Source: QIJE01 sp048541835 (GTDB taxonomy: Bacteria; SZUA-79; Acidulodesulfobacterales; Acidulodesulfobacteraceae). Taken from it: a stretch of 64,000 nt of DNA. Location of the stretch: NCBI RefSeq assembly GCF_048541835.1, contig NZ_JBLEOY010000001.1:372001-436000 (forward strand). Direction: 5' to 3'. How positions within the stretch are numbered: position 1 is the first letter of the stretch; each line of letters opens with the position of its first letter. This document shows positions 7,491 through 16,518 of the stretch, one piece after another. Below the pieces are notes generated by a model that worked only from the letters and a program-made list of their open reading frames with translations, ran no database searches and had not been told where the DNA came from. The position numbers and the translations under genes were made by a program.

Positions 7491-8423
7491 CTATCCCTCC
7501 ATGCCGGCTTCCTCTGCCATTTCCCTAAGCTTCCTTAACGACTTAACCTCTATCTGCCTAATGCGTTCTTTGGTGAGACCGAAAATAATCCCTATCTCGT
7601 TAAGCGTCCTCGGTTTTTCGTAATTAAGCCCGTATCTGAGTATTATAACCTTCCGCTCTATATCGCTAAGATTTAAAAGCCACCCGTTAATAAGCCTTAA
7701 CGTTTCGACACGATCGAGTATATCAAAAGCAGAAGTATTCTTCTCATCATCCTTAATGACATTGGAAAGTATCAAATTTTGCTCGTCTCCGTTTTGATTC
7801 TGTATGTAAGGAAAATCTAACGAGCAAATGCTACCCACAAAACCCAAGATCTTTTCTAATTTTTTTTCCTTAATACCCATGTGTTTCGCTATTTCACCGA
7901 CGTTGGGTTCTCTTTGAAGCTCTCCCGTGACATCTTTTATTGCCTTAGAATATCTAAAAAGATTTTCCGATATATGAATAGGCAGCCTTATAAGTCTACC
8001 GGAATTCAATATGCCTCTTTCGATAGTCTGCCTTATCCACCATATTGCATACGTGGAAAATCTGAATCCTTTTTTAGGCTTAAATCTGTCTATTGCCTTC
8101 ATCAACCCTATGTTTCCCTCCATAATCAGGTCATCGAAAGAAAGCCCTCTGCCGAGAAACTTCTTTGCCACACTGATTACGAGTCCGAGATTTGATTTAA
8201 CCATCAAATCCCTTGCGTCGACATCGCCCTCCTGAATTTTAAGCGCAAGTTCATATTCCTGTTCTCTAGTTAGTAGCGGATATTTTTTGATATATTTCAG
8301 ATAATAACCTGAAATAGCATTATTTTCGGATTTAAAATATTCGTTAGTATCCTTTGTCCCCACATATGTTCCAATAGAATCAGAAACAGACGTTTCGGAA
8401 CTGTCACATTTTTTGCGTTTCAT
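7491..8423 (-). CDS. rpoS: RpoS-like sigma-70 family sigma factor
   Basis: 310 residues with regions 1.2 (YLKYIKKYPLLTREQE), 2 (DLIMEGNIGLMKAIDRF and FRFSTYAIWWIRQTIERG), 3 and 4 (TLNEIGIIFGLTKERIRQIE). There is no long region 1.1 or non-conserved region, so it is a compact group 2 factor rather than RpoD. The order surE-pcm-rpoS is the classical arrangement of the stationary-phase sigma factor locus (nlpD missing here), which supports RpoS. It overlaps pcm by 20 nt and probably depends on read-through from the infC-side promoter as well as any internal promoter I could not identify. Confidence 0.85.
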   Translation of the reverse strand: MKRKKCDSSETSVSDSIGTYVGTKDTNEYFKSENNAISGYYLKYIKKYPLLTREQEYELALKIQEGDVDARDLMVKSNLGLVISVAKKFLGRGLSFDDLIMEGNIGLMKAIDRFKPKKGFRFSTYAIWWIRQTIERGILNSGRLIRLPIHISENLFRYSKAIKDVTGELQREPNVGEIAKHMGIKEKKLEKILGFVGSICSLDFPYIQNQNGDEQNLILSNVIKDDEKNTSAFDILDRVETLRLINGWLLNLSDIERKVIILRYGLNYEKPRTLNEIGIIFGLTKERIRQIEVKSLRKLREMAEEAGMEG

Positions 8424-9045
8424 ATCCGTTTTTACCTATAAGCTTAACGAAATTAGCGGGAGCGATATCCTTAGAATGCATTCCTCCGTTTCTCTTTTCT
8501 ATCACGGAAATATTTTGCAAACCACTCTTTTCTACAGGCATGACCATTATTCCGCCTTCCTTTAATTGATTGAACAGCGACATGGGAACATTAGGAGAGC
8601 AAGCGGTTATGATTATCCTGTCATAGGGGGCATATTCACTAAAACCTATAGTTCCATCGCCTACGATAAAGGTTATATTGCGTATGTTTAACGATTCAAT
8701 AACGACTCTGGCCTTAGACGATAAATCCCTTATCCGCTCTACTGTAAAAACAGATGCGGAAAGAGCGGCAAGAACCGCCGCCTGATATCCGGAACCGGTT
8801 CCTACTTCCAAAACCTTATGCTCCTTGTCTAAACTAAGCGCCTGGGTCATTAACGCAACGATATAAACACTTGAAATAGTCTGGCCGTGACCTATGGGAA
8901 GAGGTATATCGTCATAACACAATTCCCTTAACGGCTGCTCGACGAATTTCTCTCTCGGAATTTTTCTTATAGCACTCAATACGTTTTCGTCGTTAACATC
9001 CTTAGAAGTAAAACTGTCTATTAATTTATCGACGCGATTTTTCAT
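8404..9045 (-). CDS. pcm: Protein-L-isoaspartate O-methyltransferase
   Basis: 213-residue SAM-dependent methyltransferase that repairs L-isoaspartyl residues in aged proteins. Family marks are LPIGHGQTISS with the Gly-His-Gly-Gln substrate loop, and the SAM-binding VLEVGTGSGYQAAVLA. It overlaps both neighbours by 20 nt (surE upstream, rpoS downstream), consistent with coupled translation of the stationary-phase survival cluster. Length is normal. Confidence 0.95.
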   Translation of the reverse strand: MKNRVDKLIDSFTSKDVNDENVLSAIRKIPREKFVEQPLRELCYDDIPLPIGHGQTISSVYIVALMTQALSLDKEHKVLEVGTGSGYQAAVLAALSASVFTVERIRDLSSKARVVIESLNIRNITFIVGDGTIGFSEYAPYDRIIITACSPNVPMSLFNQLKEGGIMVMPVEKSGLQNISVIEKRNGGMHSKDIAPANFVKLIGKNGYETQKM

Positions 9046-9841
9046 AAGAAGTAAAATCTATATTTTTTAATTTATCTAAGGCGTTATAGTTTGTCATATC
9101 CATGTGTATCGGGGTAATAGATATAATTCCGCTATGAATGGCTTCGTAATCACTTCCGGATATATCATCGAATTTGATATTTTTACCCCATATCCAGTAG
9201 TATTTTCTTCCCCTCGGGTCCATCTCCTCGACGATAAAATCCTCAAAATAACGTTTGCCTTGTTTGGTGATTTTATATTCAAAAACATTTTCTTTGTCTA
9301 TTATGGTTTGAGGTATATTTATATTCAGAAGGGTATATTTGGAAAAATCGCTCTTATTGAAAACGAGAGCAAGGTTAGAAACAAACTCTGCCGCTTTTCT
9401 AAAGGAAAGTTCTATATTTTCCTCCAACGACTGGTCTTTAGGCAGATAGCCTCCGCCCTTATTGACGACTAATGAAACGGCCAAGGACTTAATCCCCATA
9501 ACCGCCCCTTCCATTGCGGCAGAAACGGTACCGGAATAAATAACATCGTCGCAAATATTGCCGCCGTAATTTATTCCGGATATTACAATATCCGGTTTGG
9601 TTTTTAATAAAGAATGAACTGCAATATTAACGGCATCGGTCGGAGTACCGTCGACCGAATATATATTCGGCTTAATTTCGTTAACCCTCAACGGCCTGTC
9701 TATCGTCAAAGAATGAGAACTCGCACTTCTTTCTCTGTCGGGAGCAACTATAACAACATCGGCAACCTTACTGAGCTCTTCAAATAGAATATTTATGCCC
9801 GTCGCATAAACACCGTCATCGTTCGAAAGAAGGATATTCAC
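9026..9841 (-). CDS. surE: 5'/3'-nucleotidase SurE
   Basis: 271 residues of the SurE family, a metal-dependent phosphatase acting on nucleoside monophosphates. The metal-binding N-terminus (MNILLSNDDGVYATG) and SGINYGGNICDDVIYSGTVSAAMEG-type core are intact, the latter spanning about residues 96-120. It starts at GTG overlapping the merR stop as GTGA and is followed by pcm and rpoS, the order known from enterobacteria. Length is typical. Confidence 0.95.
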   Translation of the reverse strand: MNILLSNDDGVYATGINILFEELSKVADVVIVAPDRERSASSHSLTIDRPLRVNEIKPNIYSVDGTPTDAVNIAVHSLLKTKPDIVISGINYGGNICDDVIYSGTVSAAMEGAVMGIKSLAVSLVVNKGGGYLPKDQSLEENIELSFRKAAEFVSNLALVFNKSDFSKYTLLNINIPQTIIDKENVFEYKITKQGKRYFEDFIVEEMDPRGRKYYWIWGKNIKFDDISGSDYEAIHSGIISITPIHMDMTNYNALDKLKNIDFTSYEKSRR

Positions 9842-10182
9842 CTTGGCTTTCCTATTTTTCTTGACAACAAAAGGGATTTAATGGAATTAAGCTCGGCCTG
9901 AACATTCTTTAACAGCATAATATTACTGTTTTTTTCGGACGATTTTGCTCTTATTGCCTTATTTGCCCCTTCTATCGTAAATTTTTTATTATATAAATAA
10001 TCTTTTATTATTAAAAGCTTCTCAATGTCAGTCTTTGAGTAGAGCCTATGAGAACCCTTAGACTTATACGGTTTCAAAAAGGAAAATTCAGTCTCCCAAT
10101 ACCTTATAACATACGGCTCTATATTTACCTTCTTTGCAACTTCCCCAATCTTATAATAAAGTCTTTCATCTATTGGGTCCAT
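9838..10182 (-). CDS. MerR-family transcriptional regulator
   Basis: 114 residues: an N-terminal winged helix-turn-helix (YYKIGEVAKKVNIEPYVIRYWE, about residues 9-30, and KGSHRLYSKTDIEKL) followed by a short helical tail. There is no effector-binding Cys cluster, so it is unlike the metal sensors. Small MerR genes next to ihfA and surE are common in deltaproteobacterial genomes. The gene overlaps ihfA by 17 nt and surE by 4 nt, so it is deep in the infC-rpoS unit. Its target is unknown. Confidence 0.88.
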   Translation of the reverse strand: MDPIDERLYYKIGEVAKKVNIEPYVIRYWETEFSFLKPYKSKGSHRLYSKTDIEKLLIIKDYLYNKKFTIEGANKAIRAKSSEKNSNIMLLKNVQAELNSIKSLLLSRKIGKPR

Positions 10183-10471
10183 TTTTATATTTCTTATTTA
10201 CTTCCGATTTTAAAACGACGGAGGGCTTAAATTTCAGCACCTTTCTCTCGCTTATAATAATTGTTTCACCCGTCTGCGGATTCCTTCCCTTTCTAGCCTT
10301 CTTTTCTTTGACCGTAAAACTTCCGAATCCATTAAACTTTATAGTTATTTCTTCCTCAACCTCCGATTTAACGAAGTCGAAAAATAAATTAGCATAAGTC
10401 ATAGAACCGGTGGCGGATAATCCGACCTTTGAGCGAATCTTACTTGCCAAGTCTGCCTTAGTCAATGCCAT
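10166..10471 (-). CDS. ihfA: Integration host factor alpha-like DNA-bending protein
   Basis: 101 residues of the HU/IHF family. It has [12 protein letters not shown] at the N-terminus, FNGFGSFTVKEKKARKGRNPQTGE with the intercalating Pro in RNPQTGE (arm, about residues 46-69) and a basic C-terminal tail. The position after rplT is that of ihfA (himA) in proteobacteria, which is why IHF-alpha is preferred over HU. Start and rplT stop overlap as TAATG. It bends DNA at promoters and origins, usually as a heterodimer; no ihfB is in the window. Confidence 0.88.
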   Translation of the reverse strand: MALTKADLASKIRSKVGLSATGSMTYANLFFDFVKSEVEEEITIKFNGFGSFTVKEKKARKGRNPQTGETIIISERKVLKFKPSVVLKSEVNKKYKNGPNR

Positions 10472-10854
10472 TATCCCGCTACCCCCGCATTTAACGAGCC
10501 GCCGGATACGACAAGCAATTCTTTTACTATGCGTGAAAACGAAGCGGGATCTGAAAGCGCTATTTCCGATAACACCTTTCTGTTCAGACCTATATCTTTC
10601 TGATTCAGTAAATTAATAAACTTAGAATAGGAAATTCCATTTTCACGGCAAGCAGCATTAATTCTGACAATCCATAATCTCCTAAACTGCCTTTTCTTTA
10701 CCTTTCTGTCCCTATATGCATAGCTCAAACCCTTCATTACGGCTTCCTGTGCCGTTTTAAAAAGCCTGCTCCTTGCGCCGTAATAACCCTTCGCCTGCTT
10801 CAAGACCCTTTTATGTCTTTTTTTTGTCAATACACCTCTTTTAACTCTCGGCAT
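10471..10854 (-). CDS. rplT: 50S ribosomal protein L20
   Basis: 127 residues, slightly longer than the usual 115-120. [22 protein letters not shown] and [21 protein letters not shown] are the conserved L20 segments that bind 23S rRNA during large-subunit assembly. It is third in infC-rpmI-rplT. In E. coli L20 represses translation of the rpmI-rplT part; I did not find a clear pseudoknot equivalent here. The pheS and pheT genes that often follow are absent, and ihfA comes directly after. Confidence 0.96.
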   Translation of the reverse strand: MPRVKRGVLTKKRHKRVLKQAKGYYGARSRLFKTAQEAVMKGLSYAYRDRKVKKRQFRRLWIVRINAACRENGISYSKFINLLNQKDIGLNRKVLSEIALSDPASFSRIVKELLVVSGGSLNAGVAG

Positions 10855-10909
10855 TACAAATACCCCTTTTATCTAAATTGTTAATTAACCCTTTTTAATC
10901 CATATCTGT

Positions 10910-11113
10910 TTACAAATACGGCAGAAGCCTTTTTATGTTCATAGAATCGACAGAATTTACGACAGCGGCTTTTTTCAGCCTATTTTTTCTCTTCCTGTTC
11001 TTAGAGGTCAATATATGGCTTTTATTTGCCTTGCGATGCATAACCAATCCGCTTTTGGTGATTTTAAACCTTTTTTTAGCCCCTCTGTTTGTCTTTATTT
11101 TTATCTTCGCCAT
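10910..11113 (-). CDS. rpmI: 50S ribosomal protein L35
   Basis: 67 residues, highly basic, with the L35 pattern [22 protein letters not shown] at the N-terminus (residues 1-22) and [14 protein letters not shown]. It lies between infC and rplT, 55 nt from each, as in most bacteria. Confidence 0.95.
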   Translation of the reverse strand: MAKIKIKTNRGAKKRFKITKSGLVMHRKANKSHILTSKNRKRKNRLKKAAVVNSVDSMNIKRLLPYL

Positions 11114-11168
11114 CTTTATCTGCTCCTCAATATATAACTCCCACGCTATATATCACTTGTTTTATTTT

Positions 11169-11753
11169 TTAAGCCTCACGGCTTTTTGTTTTTATTGTTG
11201 CCGTTTTTAACTCCGGCTTTTCAATCTGTTTTTTTATTTTTATCGGAACTATTATCGTGCTGAATGTTCTTCTAACATCAGGCTTAATCGGAAATTCCGG
11301 AATGCCGAATTCTTTGATATCCTCGATAACCCTTAATATAACATTAATTCCTAATTGCGTATGCGCAAGCTCCCTGCCCTTAAAGGTAACGGTTAATTTT
11401 ACCTTATTGCCTTCCTTGAGAAACGAAATTGCGTTCTTTAATTTAAACCCATAGTCGTGACTATCGGTATTGGGTCTAAATTTAACCTCTTTTACGCGTA
11501 TCAGAACCTGCTTTTTCTTTGCCTCCTGCGCTTTTTTATTCTGCTCGTATTTAAACTTCCCGTAGTCCATTATCTTACAAACAGGAGGATTTGCGTCTTT
11601 AGAGACCTCTACGAGATCCAAGACCCTTTCCTTCGCAAGTTCAAGAGCATCATGTAGGGGCATTATGCCTACCTGCCCTCCTTCACCGTCGATAACTCTT
11701 ACTTCTTTTGCCCTGATACCTTCGTTCAAATGCGTTTTATTATTTTTCTGTAT
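11169..11753 (-). CDS. infC: Translation initiation factor IF-3, probable AUA start
   Basis: IF-3 binds the 30S subunit, prevents premature 50S joining and rejects non-canonical start codons. Both domains are present: IRAKEVRVIDGEGGQ, ANPPVCKIMDYGKFKYEQ, then KEVKFRPNTDSHDYGFKL and FKGRELAHTQLG. A conventional start would be TTG at 11729, but it lacks a ribosome binding site and cuts the conserved N-terminus short. Upstream in the same frame, AGGAG at 11766-11762 is followed after 8 nt by ATA at 11753, which adds eight residues (I/M-Q-K-N-N-K-T-H). E. coli infC uses AUU for autoregulation, so a rare start is expected. The protein would be 194 residues. Confidence 0.9.
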   Translation of the reverse strand: MQKNNKTHLNEGIRAKEVRVIDGEGGQVGIMPLHDALELAKERVLDLVEVSKDANPPVCKIMDYGKFKYEQNKKAQEAKKKQVLIRVKEVKFRPNTDSHDYGFKLKNAISFLKEGNKVKLTVTFKGRELAHTQLGINVILRVIEDIKEFGIPEFPIKPDVRRTFSTIIVPIKIKKQIEKPELKTATIKTKSREA

Positions 11754-11793
11754 ACTGATTTCTCCTTGCTATAAAAATTAATTTAGTTTTAGA

Positions 11794-11822
11794 ATTATTA
11801 CATAATTTGTGCTTACTGTCAA
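11794..11822 (-). promoter_or_regulatory. Promoter of the infC operon
   Basis: Minus-strand -35 TTGACA (11822-11817, perfect) and -10 AATAAT (11799-11794, five of six) with a 17-nt spacer. The predicted start near 11787 leaves a leader of about 34 nt before the proposed AUA codon. It starts immediately after the bamD stop codon and may drive the whole unit down to the GT2 gene. Confidence 0.65.
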
Positions 11823-11834
11823 GAAAATTTAGCC

Positions 11835-12572
11835 TTATCCAACATATTTGCTATGCGGATATTTTTCCTTAAGAAGCCTCAAATAATGGTTTGCAACCTT
11901 TTTGTCCTTAACGTTTTTATAACATATTGCCAAATAATGCAGCGTTTTAGGAATAACGGGCAGACCAGGGTATTGCTTGAGGACAATTTTAAACATGTAT
12001 ATAGCCGGTTTCCACCTGCTTGCATTGTAATAATAAAGACCTGTAAAGAAAGTATTTTCCGATAAATATATATTTATTTTTTTTATATATTCCATCACCT
12101 TTTTCGAGTGCTCGAAATATGGATAGTTAGAAATAAGTTTTTCAAATACGATTTTTGCTTTCCTCAGAGAACTTTGCGTTCTTCCGACCGCTTCCTTTCT
12201 TTTATAAAAAGACATAGCCTCGTAAAACATTGCAAGGGGAACATACTTTGAACGCGGGTGAAGGGTGATAAAATCGGAATAGGCACCTTGAGCCTCTATA
12301 TATTTTCCGTTTAAATAATAAACGTCTCCAAGTTTAAGCTCCGCCTTTACGGTGTTGCGATATGCGGGATAATTTTCTATCAAGTTCTTAAAATCTTTTG
12401 CCGCTCCCACATAATTGCGATTATGCGCTTCATTTAACGCCTTTTTATAATAAAACCCCGGCGGCAATATATTGTTCTTAACGTTTTTACCGCATGCAGT
12501 TAAAAAAAACGAAAGCATTGAAACTGCCGCCGTTAAAAGTAAAATCAATACCAACAACCTGCTATTTTTCAT
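11835..12572 (-). CDS. bamD: BamD-like outer-membrane assembly lipoprotein
   Basis: 245 residues with a lipoprotein signal peptide (hydrophobic residues 4-25, lipobox LTAC with C27) and TPR-like helical repeats: NRNYVGAAKDFKNLIENYP, the paired YLNGKYIEAQGAYSDFI, and ASRWKPAIYMFKIVLKQYP. This is the YfiO/BamD pattern. BamD is the essential partner of BamA in inserting beta-barrel proteins. It lies 29 nt after another lipoprotein gene (LolB-like), so both may serve envelope biogenesis. A CpoB/YbgF-like role is the main alternative. Confidence 0.8.
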   Translation of the reverse strand: MKNSRLLVLILLLTAAVSMLSFFLTACGKNVKNNILPPGFYYKKALNEAHNRNYVGAAKDFKNLIENYPAYRNTVKAELKLGDVYYLNGKYIEAQGAYSDFITLHPRSKYVPLAMFYEAMSFYKRKEAVGRTQSSLRKAKIVFEKLISNYPYFEHSKKVMEYIKKINIYLSENTFFTGLYYYNASRWKPAIYMFKIVLKQYPGLPVIPKTLHYLAICYKNVKDKKVANHYLRLLKEKYPHSKYVG

Positions 12573-12601
12573 AATATGTTAATATTCCTTCTATTTTAAT
12601 T

Positions 12602-13384
12602 TTATCTAATTATACCGCTTCCCTTTGAAATGCCCACTTTTATTTTAACATTATAGAGATAATCGTCAACATATATTTTTAAAGGAACCATGCTTCCGTC
12701 CTTCGGTATATAATTCTTAAAGTATACGGTTTCGATCATTTTTTCATGTCTTGCGACCGTTATTCTGTTTATAAGATAATTTTTGCTTACGTATATATAA
12801 TAGGTATTATTTTTTTCATTATTATTGCTATGATATTCAAAGAAAAACCCCCCGTAAGTATTATAAAACACATCGGCTTTTCTGATTTTATCAAGACTGT
12901 TTAAATTTAAGAAAATTTCAAGTACCCTAAATAATCGTTCGTAAAACAGCATTTTGCCCCGATATTTTTTATTAAGATTTATAATTTCAAGCTTTTTGCT
13001 TTTCGAATTCAAAAAAACGACCTTATCGTCAACTTGAAATAATTTTACGTAAAAAAGAATGTTACCGTATATATTTAAAACGATAAATTTTACGTATTTT
13101 CCTTTTATGTATTTATAAAGCCCCGATTCTTCAAAGGAAAAACCATTACCTGTTGCCGTCATAGTAAACCTGCCGGACATACCTTTAAAATGTCCATAAT
13201 TTTTTTCAAGACCTTTCAAAACCTCGTTTCTGCTTTTGTATATTACCTTACCGGATTTTAAGGGTACCTGCGCCTTTTTTACATAGTATGCGCAACCGCT
13301 TAGACTAAACGATAGAAATATAATAAAAATAAACGGCGATAAAATTTTAATTTTGTTTTTACGCCCTTGCAAACAAACCCTCAA
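12602..13384 (-). CDS. LolB/DUF4292-like lipoprotein
   Basis: About 260 residues: a signal peptide with a long hydrophobic stretch and lipobox LSGC (Cys about residue 31), then a beta-rich domain reminiscent of LolA/LolB and DUF4292 proteins (GMSGRFTMTATGNGFSFEESGLY region). These bind lipoprotein acyl chains in a hydrophobic half-barrel, so a LolB-like receptor at the outer membrane is plausible. It overlaps the end of alaS by 26 nt. No ATG is near: starts are TTG at 13384 or TTG at 13372, the latter with GAGGG close by. The family assignment is tentative. Confidence 0.6.
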   Translation of the reverse strand: MRVCLQGRKNKIKILSPFIFIIFLSFSLSGCAYYVKKAQVPLKSGKVIYKSRNEVLKGLEKNYGHFKGMSGRFTMTATGNGFSFEESGLYKYIKGKYVKFIVLNIYGNILFYVKLFQVDDKVVFLNSKSKKLEIINLNKKYRGKMLFYERLFRVLEIFLNLNSLDKIRKADVFYNTYGGFFFEYHSNNNEKNNTYYIYVSKNYLINRITVARHEKMIETVYFKNYIPKDGSMVPLKIYVDDYLYNVKIKVGISKGSGIIR

Positions 13385-16001
13385 CCATATTTTCTATATT
13401 ATTGATTTTCTCTACAAAAGAAGAGCCGCCTTGGGAAAAATCCCTTTTACCGCCGCCCTTTCCGCCAACCTCGGCATTTATAAGCTTTATTATTTTAGAC
13501 GCATCTATCGAACCTCCAGCAGAAACTATATATATTAATTTTTCATCGTTAATTAACGATATAAATATAACCGCGCTATCCCCCTTCGGGAAATCATGCC
13601 TCGATTTAAGGGCATTAATAAGATCCTTGATGCCGTCTGCGGAAATATTTTTAAATTTGTATATCAGATACTTAACGTTTTCGACGCTCTTGAATAATTT
13701 AATAAGCCTTTCCGCTTCTAAATCGCTTAGTTTGGATCTAAGATCTTCATTATTTTTCTCTAAATATTCATGGCTATAAAACAGTTTAATTATTTTGTTA
13801 TATATATCCGACTTAGAGGAGTCTAACAGTTTTATTATGTTATTCATGTTATCTTCTTCGATATATAAAAAATTAAGATAATTAAAACCGGTTACCGCTT
13901 CAATCCTTCTAATGCCGGAAGCAACCGAAGACTCCCCCGTAATCTTAAAAAAACCTATTTCGCCTACCCTGGAAACGTGAGTTCCCCCGCAAAACTCTTT
14001 GGAATAATCCCCCATAGAAACAACCCTGACTTTTCCTTCGTATTTTTCGTCAAAAAAATGAAGCGCTCCCGAATCCATAGCCACACTCGTATTAAGTTCT
14101 TCGGTTTTTACCTCTGCATCCGAAAAGATATACTCATTCACAAGCATCTCTATCCGACGAATTTCACTGTCAGTAAGGGGTTTGCCGTGCGAAAAATCAA
14201 ACCTCAATCCCTCCGGATCAACGTAAGAACCTTGCTGCGAAACATGTTCTCCGACTATTTTTCTTAACGAAGCCTGCAGAAGGTGAACCGCACTGTGGTT
14301 AGAGGCCACATTCTTCCTTATTTTTTTATCCACGCAAAATTCTGCCTTTATTGGAAAACATTTCCGGACAGTACCGTTATCTTTGAAAATCCTGCCGTAA
14401 TGAAGTATTACTCCGTTTTTGGTTTTATAGGTATTCGTAACCGAGACACTGCCGCCAGTCCATTCGATAACACCTTTATCCCCCGACTGTCCGCCGCCTT
14501 CCGGATAAAACGGGGTAGAGTCGGCAATAACATAATAAAAATTTCCGCTTTCCACCGATGTTGCAAACTCGCCTTTTTCATCTAATATCCCTGTGATATT
14601 GCTGCTGCCCTTTAATGTTTCGTATCCGTAGAAATCGGTTACCGAAAAATCAGGATTGACGTCTAAAATACCCCGCTTTTCCTTTTTTCGCCTTGAACCC
14701 CTTTTTTGAATGCCCATAAGCTCGTCGAATTTTTTTAAGTCTAAGGTTAAACCGTTTTCAGAGGCTACATCTGCTGTCATATCGACCGGAAAACCCTTAG
14801 CATCGTAAAGCTTAAAAATAAAATCTCCCGGTATAATTTTTTTCTTTTCACCCTTTAACTCCGATATCTTTTCCTCTAAAAGCTTCAACCCCTGACCTAT
14901 CGTATCGGAAAACTTATTGTATTCCTCGGAGATTATTTTCTCAAAAACAGCGAACCCGTCTCTCGCCTCCGGATAGAACCCGCCCATAACTATTACAACC
15001 GTATTTCCCAGGTAGATTAGATTTTCCAAGCTTATGCCTAATTTTAAAGAATATCTTATAAGCCTCCTTAATATCCTTCTAAATACATACCCCCTGCCTT
15101 CATTAGACGGAAAAACGGATTCCGCCGATAAAAAAATGGAAGTTCTCACATGGTCGCTTATCACCCTGGCGGCTACATCATAATTTTCACCGCTTTTACC
15201 GTAAGATTTTCCGGTTATGGAGTCTATTTCATTTATGTAAGGCTTAAAAACATCAGTGTCGTAATTGGATTTCACGTTCTGCAGAACCCTCAAAATCCGC
15301 TCCAAACCCATACCGGTATCTATGGACGGTTTCGGAAGCATAGAGACGGCACCGTCCATACCCCTATTGAATTCCATAAAAACAAGATTCCATATTTCAA
15401 GATATCTTCCGCAATCACAGTCCACGCTGCATTCCTTATGTCCCAATTCAGAATATTCGGTATCGAAAAAAATCTCGCTCGAATAACCACACGGACCGGT
15501 TTCTCCCATTTGCCAAAAATTAGTTTCGTCCCCGAGTTTAAAAATCTTTTTTTCATTCACCCCTGCAACGTCTCTCCAAATAGAATATCCTTCCTCGTCC
15601 TTGCTGTTAACGGTAATATATAACTTATCCGAATCCAACCCGAGAACATCCGTTAAGAACTCGTATGCAAATAAAACAGCATCTTTTTTAAAATAATCGC
15701 CGAACGAAAAATTGCCGAGCATTTCGAAAAATGTGTGATGACGGGATGTTTTACCGACATTCTCAAGATCGTTATGTTTCCCTCCGGCTCTCATGCATTT
15801 TTGAACGCTTACCGCTCTTAAAAAAGGCGGTTTGGCTGCACCCGTAAAATAATCTTTAAACTGCACCATTCCGGCATTAGTGAACATTATGGAGTCGTCT
15901 CCGGCGGGAATCAAAGAAGAACCGGAAACAAAATCATGGTCTTTTCTCGTAAAATAATCGACAAACAATTCTCTTAATTCGTTGGATAATAAACTTTTCA
16001 T
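13359..16001 (-). CDS. alaS: Alanyl-tRNA synthetase
   Basis: 880 residues, full length. The class II catalytic core begins LFVDYFTRKDHDFVSGSSL and has HHTFFEMLGNFSFGDYFKK. The editing domain has NHSAVHLLQ where H-x-x-x-H is usual, and EFCGGTHVSRVG, and the C-Ala segment ends in GGKGGGKRDFSQGG. It charges tRNA-Ala and clears Ser/Gly mischarges. It follows recX by 18 nt, as in E. coli. A short basic stretch, KRGSRRKKEKRG (about residues 432-443), looks like a lineage-specific loop. Confidence 0.97.
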   Translation of the reverse strand: MKSLLSNELRELFVDYFTRKDHDFVSGSSLIPAGDDSIMFTNAGMVQFKDYFTGAAKPPFLRAVSVQKCMRAGGKHNDLENVGKTSRHHTFFEMLGNFSFGDYFKKDAVLFAYEFLTDVLGLDSDKLYITVNSKDEEGYSIWRDVAGVNEKKIFKLGDETNFWQMGETGPCGYSSEIFFDTEYSELGHKECSVDCDCGRYLEIWNLVFMEFNRGMDGAVSMLPKPSIDTGMGLERILRVLQNVKSNYDTDVFKPYINEIDSITGKSYGKSGENYDVAARVISDHVRTSIFLSAESVFPSNEGRGYVFRRILRRLIRYSLKLGISLENLIYLGNTVVIVMGGFYPEARDGFAVFEKIISEEYNKFSDTIGQGLKLLEEKISELKGEKKKIIPGDFIFKLYDAKGFPVDMTADVASENGLTLDLKKFDELMGIQKRGSRRKKEKRGILDVNPDFSVTDFYGYETLKGSSNITGILDEKGEFATSVESGNFYYVIADSTPFYPEGGGQSGDKGVIEWTGGSVSVTNTYKTKNGVILHYGRIFKDNGTVRKCFPIKAEFCVDKKIRKNVASNHSAVHLLQASLRKIVGEHVSQQGSYVDPEGLRFDFSHGKPLTDSEIRRIEMLVNEYIFSDAEVKTEELNTSVAMDSGALHFFDEKYEGKVRVVSMGDYSKEFCGGTHVSRVGEIGFFKITGESSVASGIRRIEAVTGFNYLNFLYIEEDNMNNIIKLLDSSKSDIYNKIIKLFYSHEYLEKNNEDLRSKLSDLEAERLIKLFKSVENVKYLIYKFKNISADGIKDLINALKSRHDFPKGDSAVIFISLINDEKLIYIVSAGGSIDASKIIKLINAEVGGKGGGKRDFSQGGSSFVEKINNIENMVEGLFARA

Positions 16002-16019
16002 GTTTATATAATATAATGT

Positions 16020-16517
16020 TTATAATGTACTGTTTAAAATATCTTCGATAATGTTAGAAGAAAATCCCCTACCCTGCAAAAAATTATATAACTTCTTCTT
16101 AAACATTAATTTATTTTCTCTGTATTTTATTAACGAAACCTTTTTTTTATCCATTGCCTTAATGGCTATATCGTGTTCTTCGTCTTCGGTATAAAACATT
16201 TCCAATACCCTATCTATAAGACTTCTATTGAGCCCCTTTTTGTATAACTCATAACTCAATTTTATTCTTCCGATAAGTTTTCTTTTACCGTTTTCCATAA
16301 AACGTTTAGCAAACGCCTCGTCATTTATATAGTCGTATTCTTTTAATTTTTTGACGGCTTTACCGATATCCTCAGTAGAAAATCCTTTTTTAATGAGCTT
16401 TTCCGCAATCTGCTTTTCAGAATAAGACCTGGCGGAAATGAGCTTAAGCGAATAGTCCAATACCGATACCGGGGCTTTAAATCTTTTTTTGGATAAATCT
16501 TTCTGCGATACCTTCAA
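16020..16517 (-). CDS. recX: Recombination regulator RecX
   Basis: 165 residues with the three-helix repeats of RecX: SVLDYSLKLISARSYSEKQIAEKLIKKG is the first (about residues 18-45), then KLKEYDYINDEAFAKRFMENG. RecX binds RecA filaments and limits their activity. The open frame extends to 16613 inside pilT, but I prefer TTG at 16517, 1 nt after the pilT stop, because GGAG lies 8 nt before it and the conserved domain starts soon after. ATG at 16559 is an alternative. It is separated from recA by pilT. Confidence 0.85.
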   Translation of the reverse strand: MKVSQKDLSKKRFKAPVSVLDYSLKLISARSYSEKQIAEKLIKKGFSTEDIGKAVKKLKEYDYINDEAFAKRFMENGKRKLIGRIKLSYELYKKGLNRSLIDRVLEMFYTEDEEHDIAIKAMDKKKVSLIKYRENKLMFKKKLYNFLQGRGFSSNIIEDILNSTL

Positions 16518-16518
16518 C

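Noticed and set aside
15150..15623. Open frame of 157 codons on the plus strand
   Set aside because: It is fully antisense to the conserved catalytic domain of alaS and shows no family motif; it is a shadow frame.
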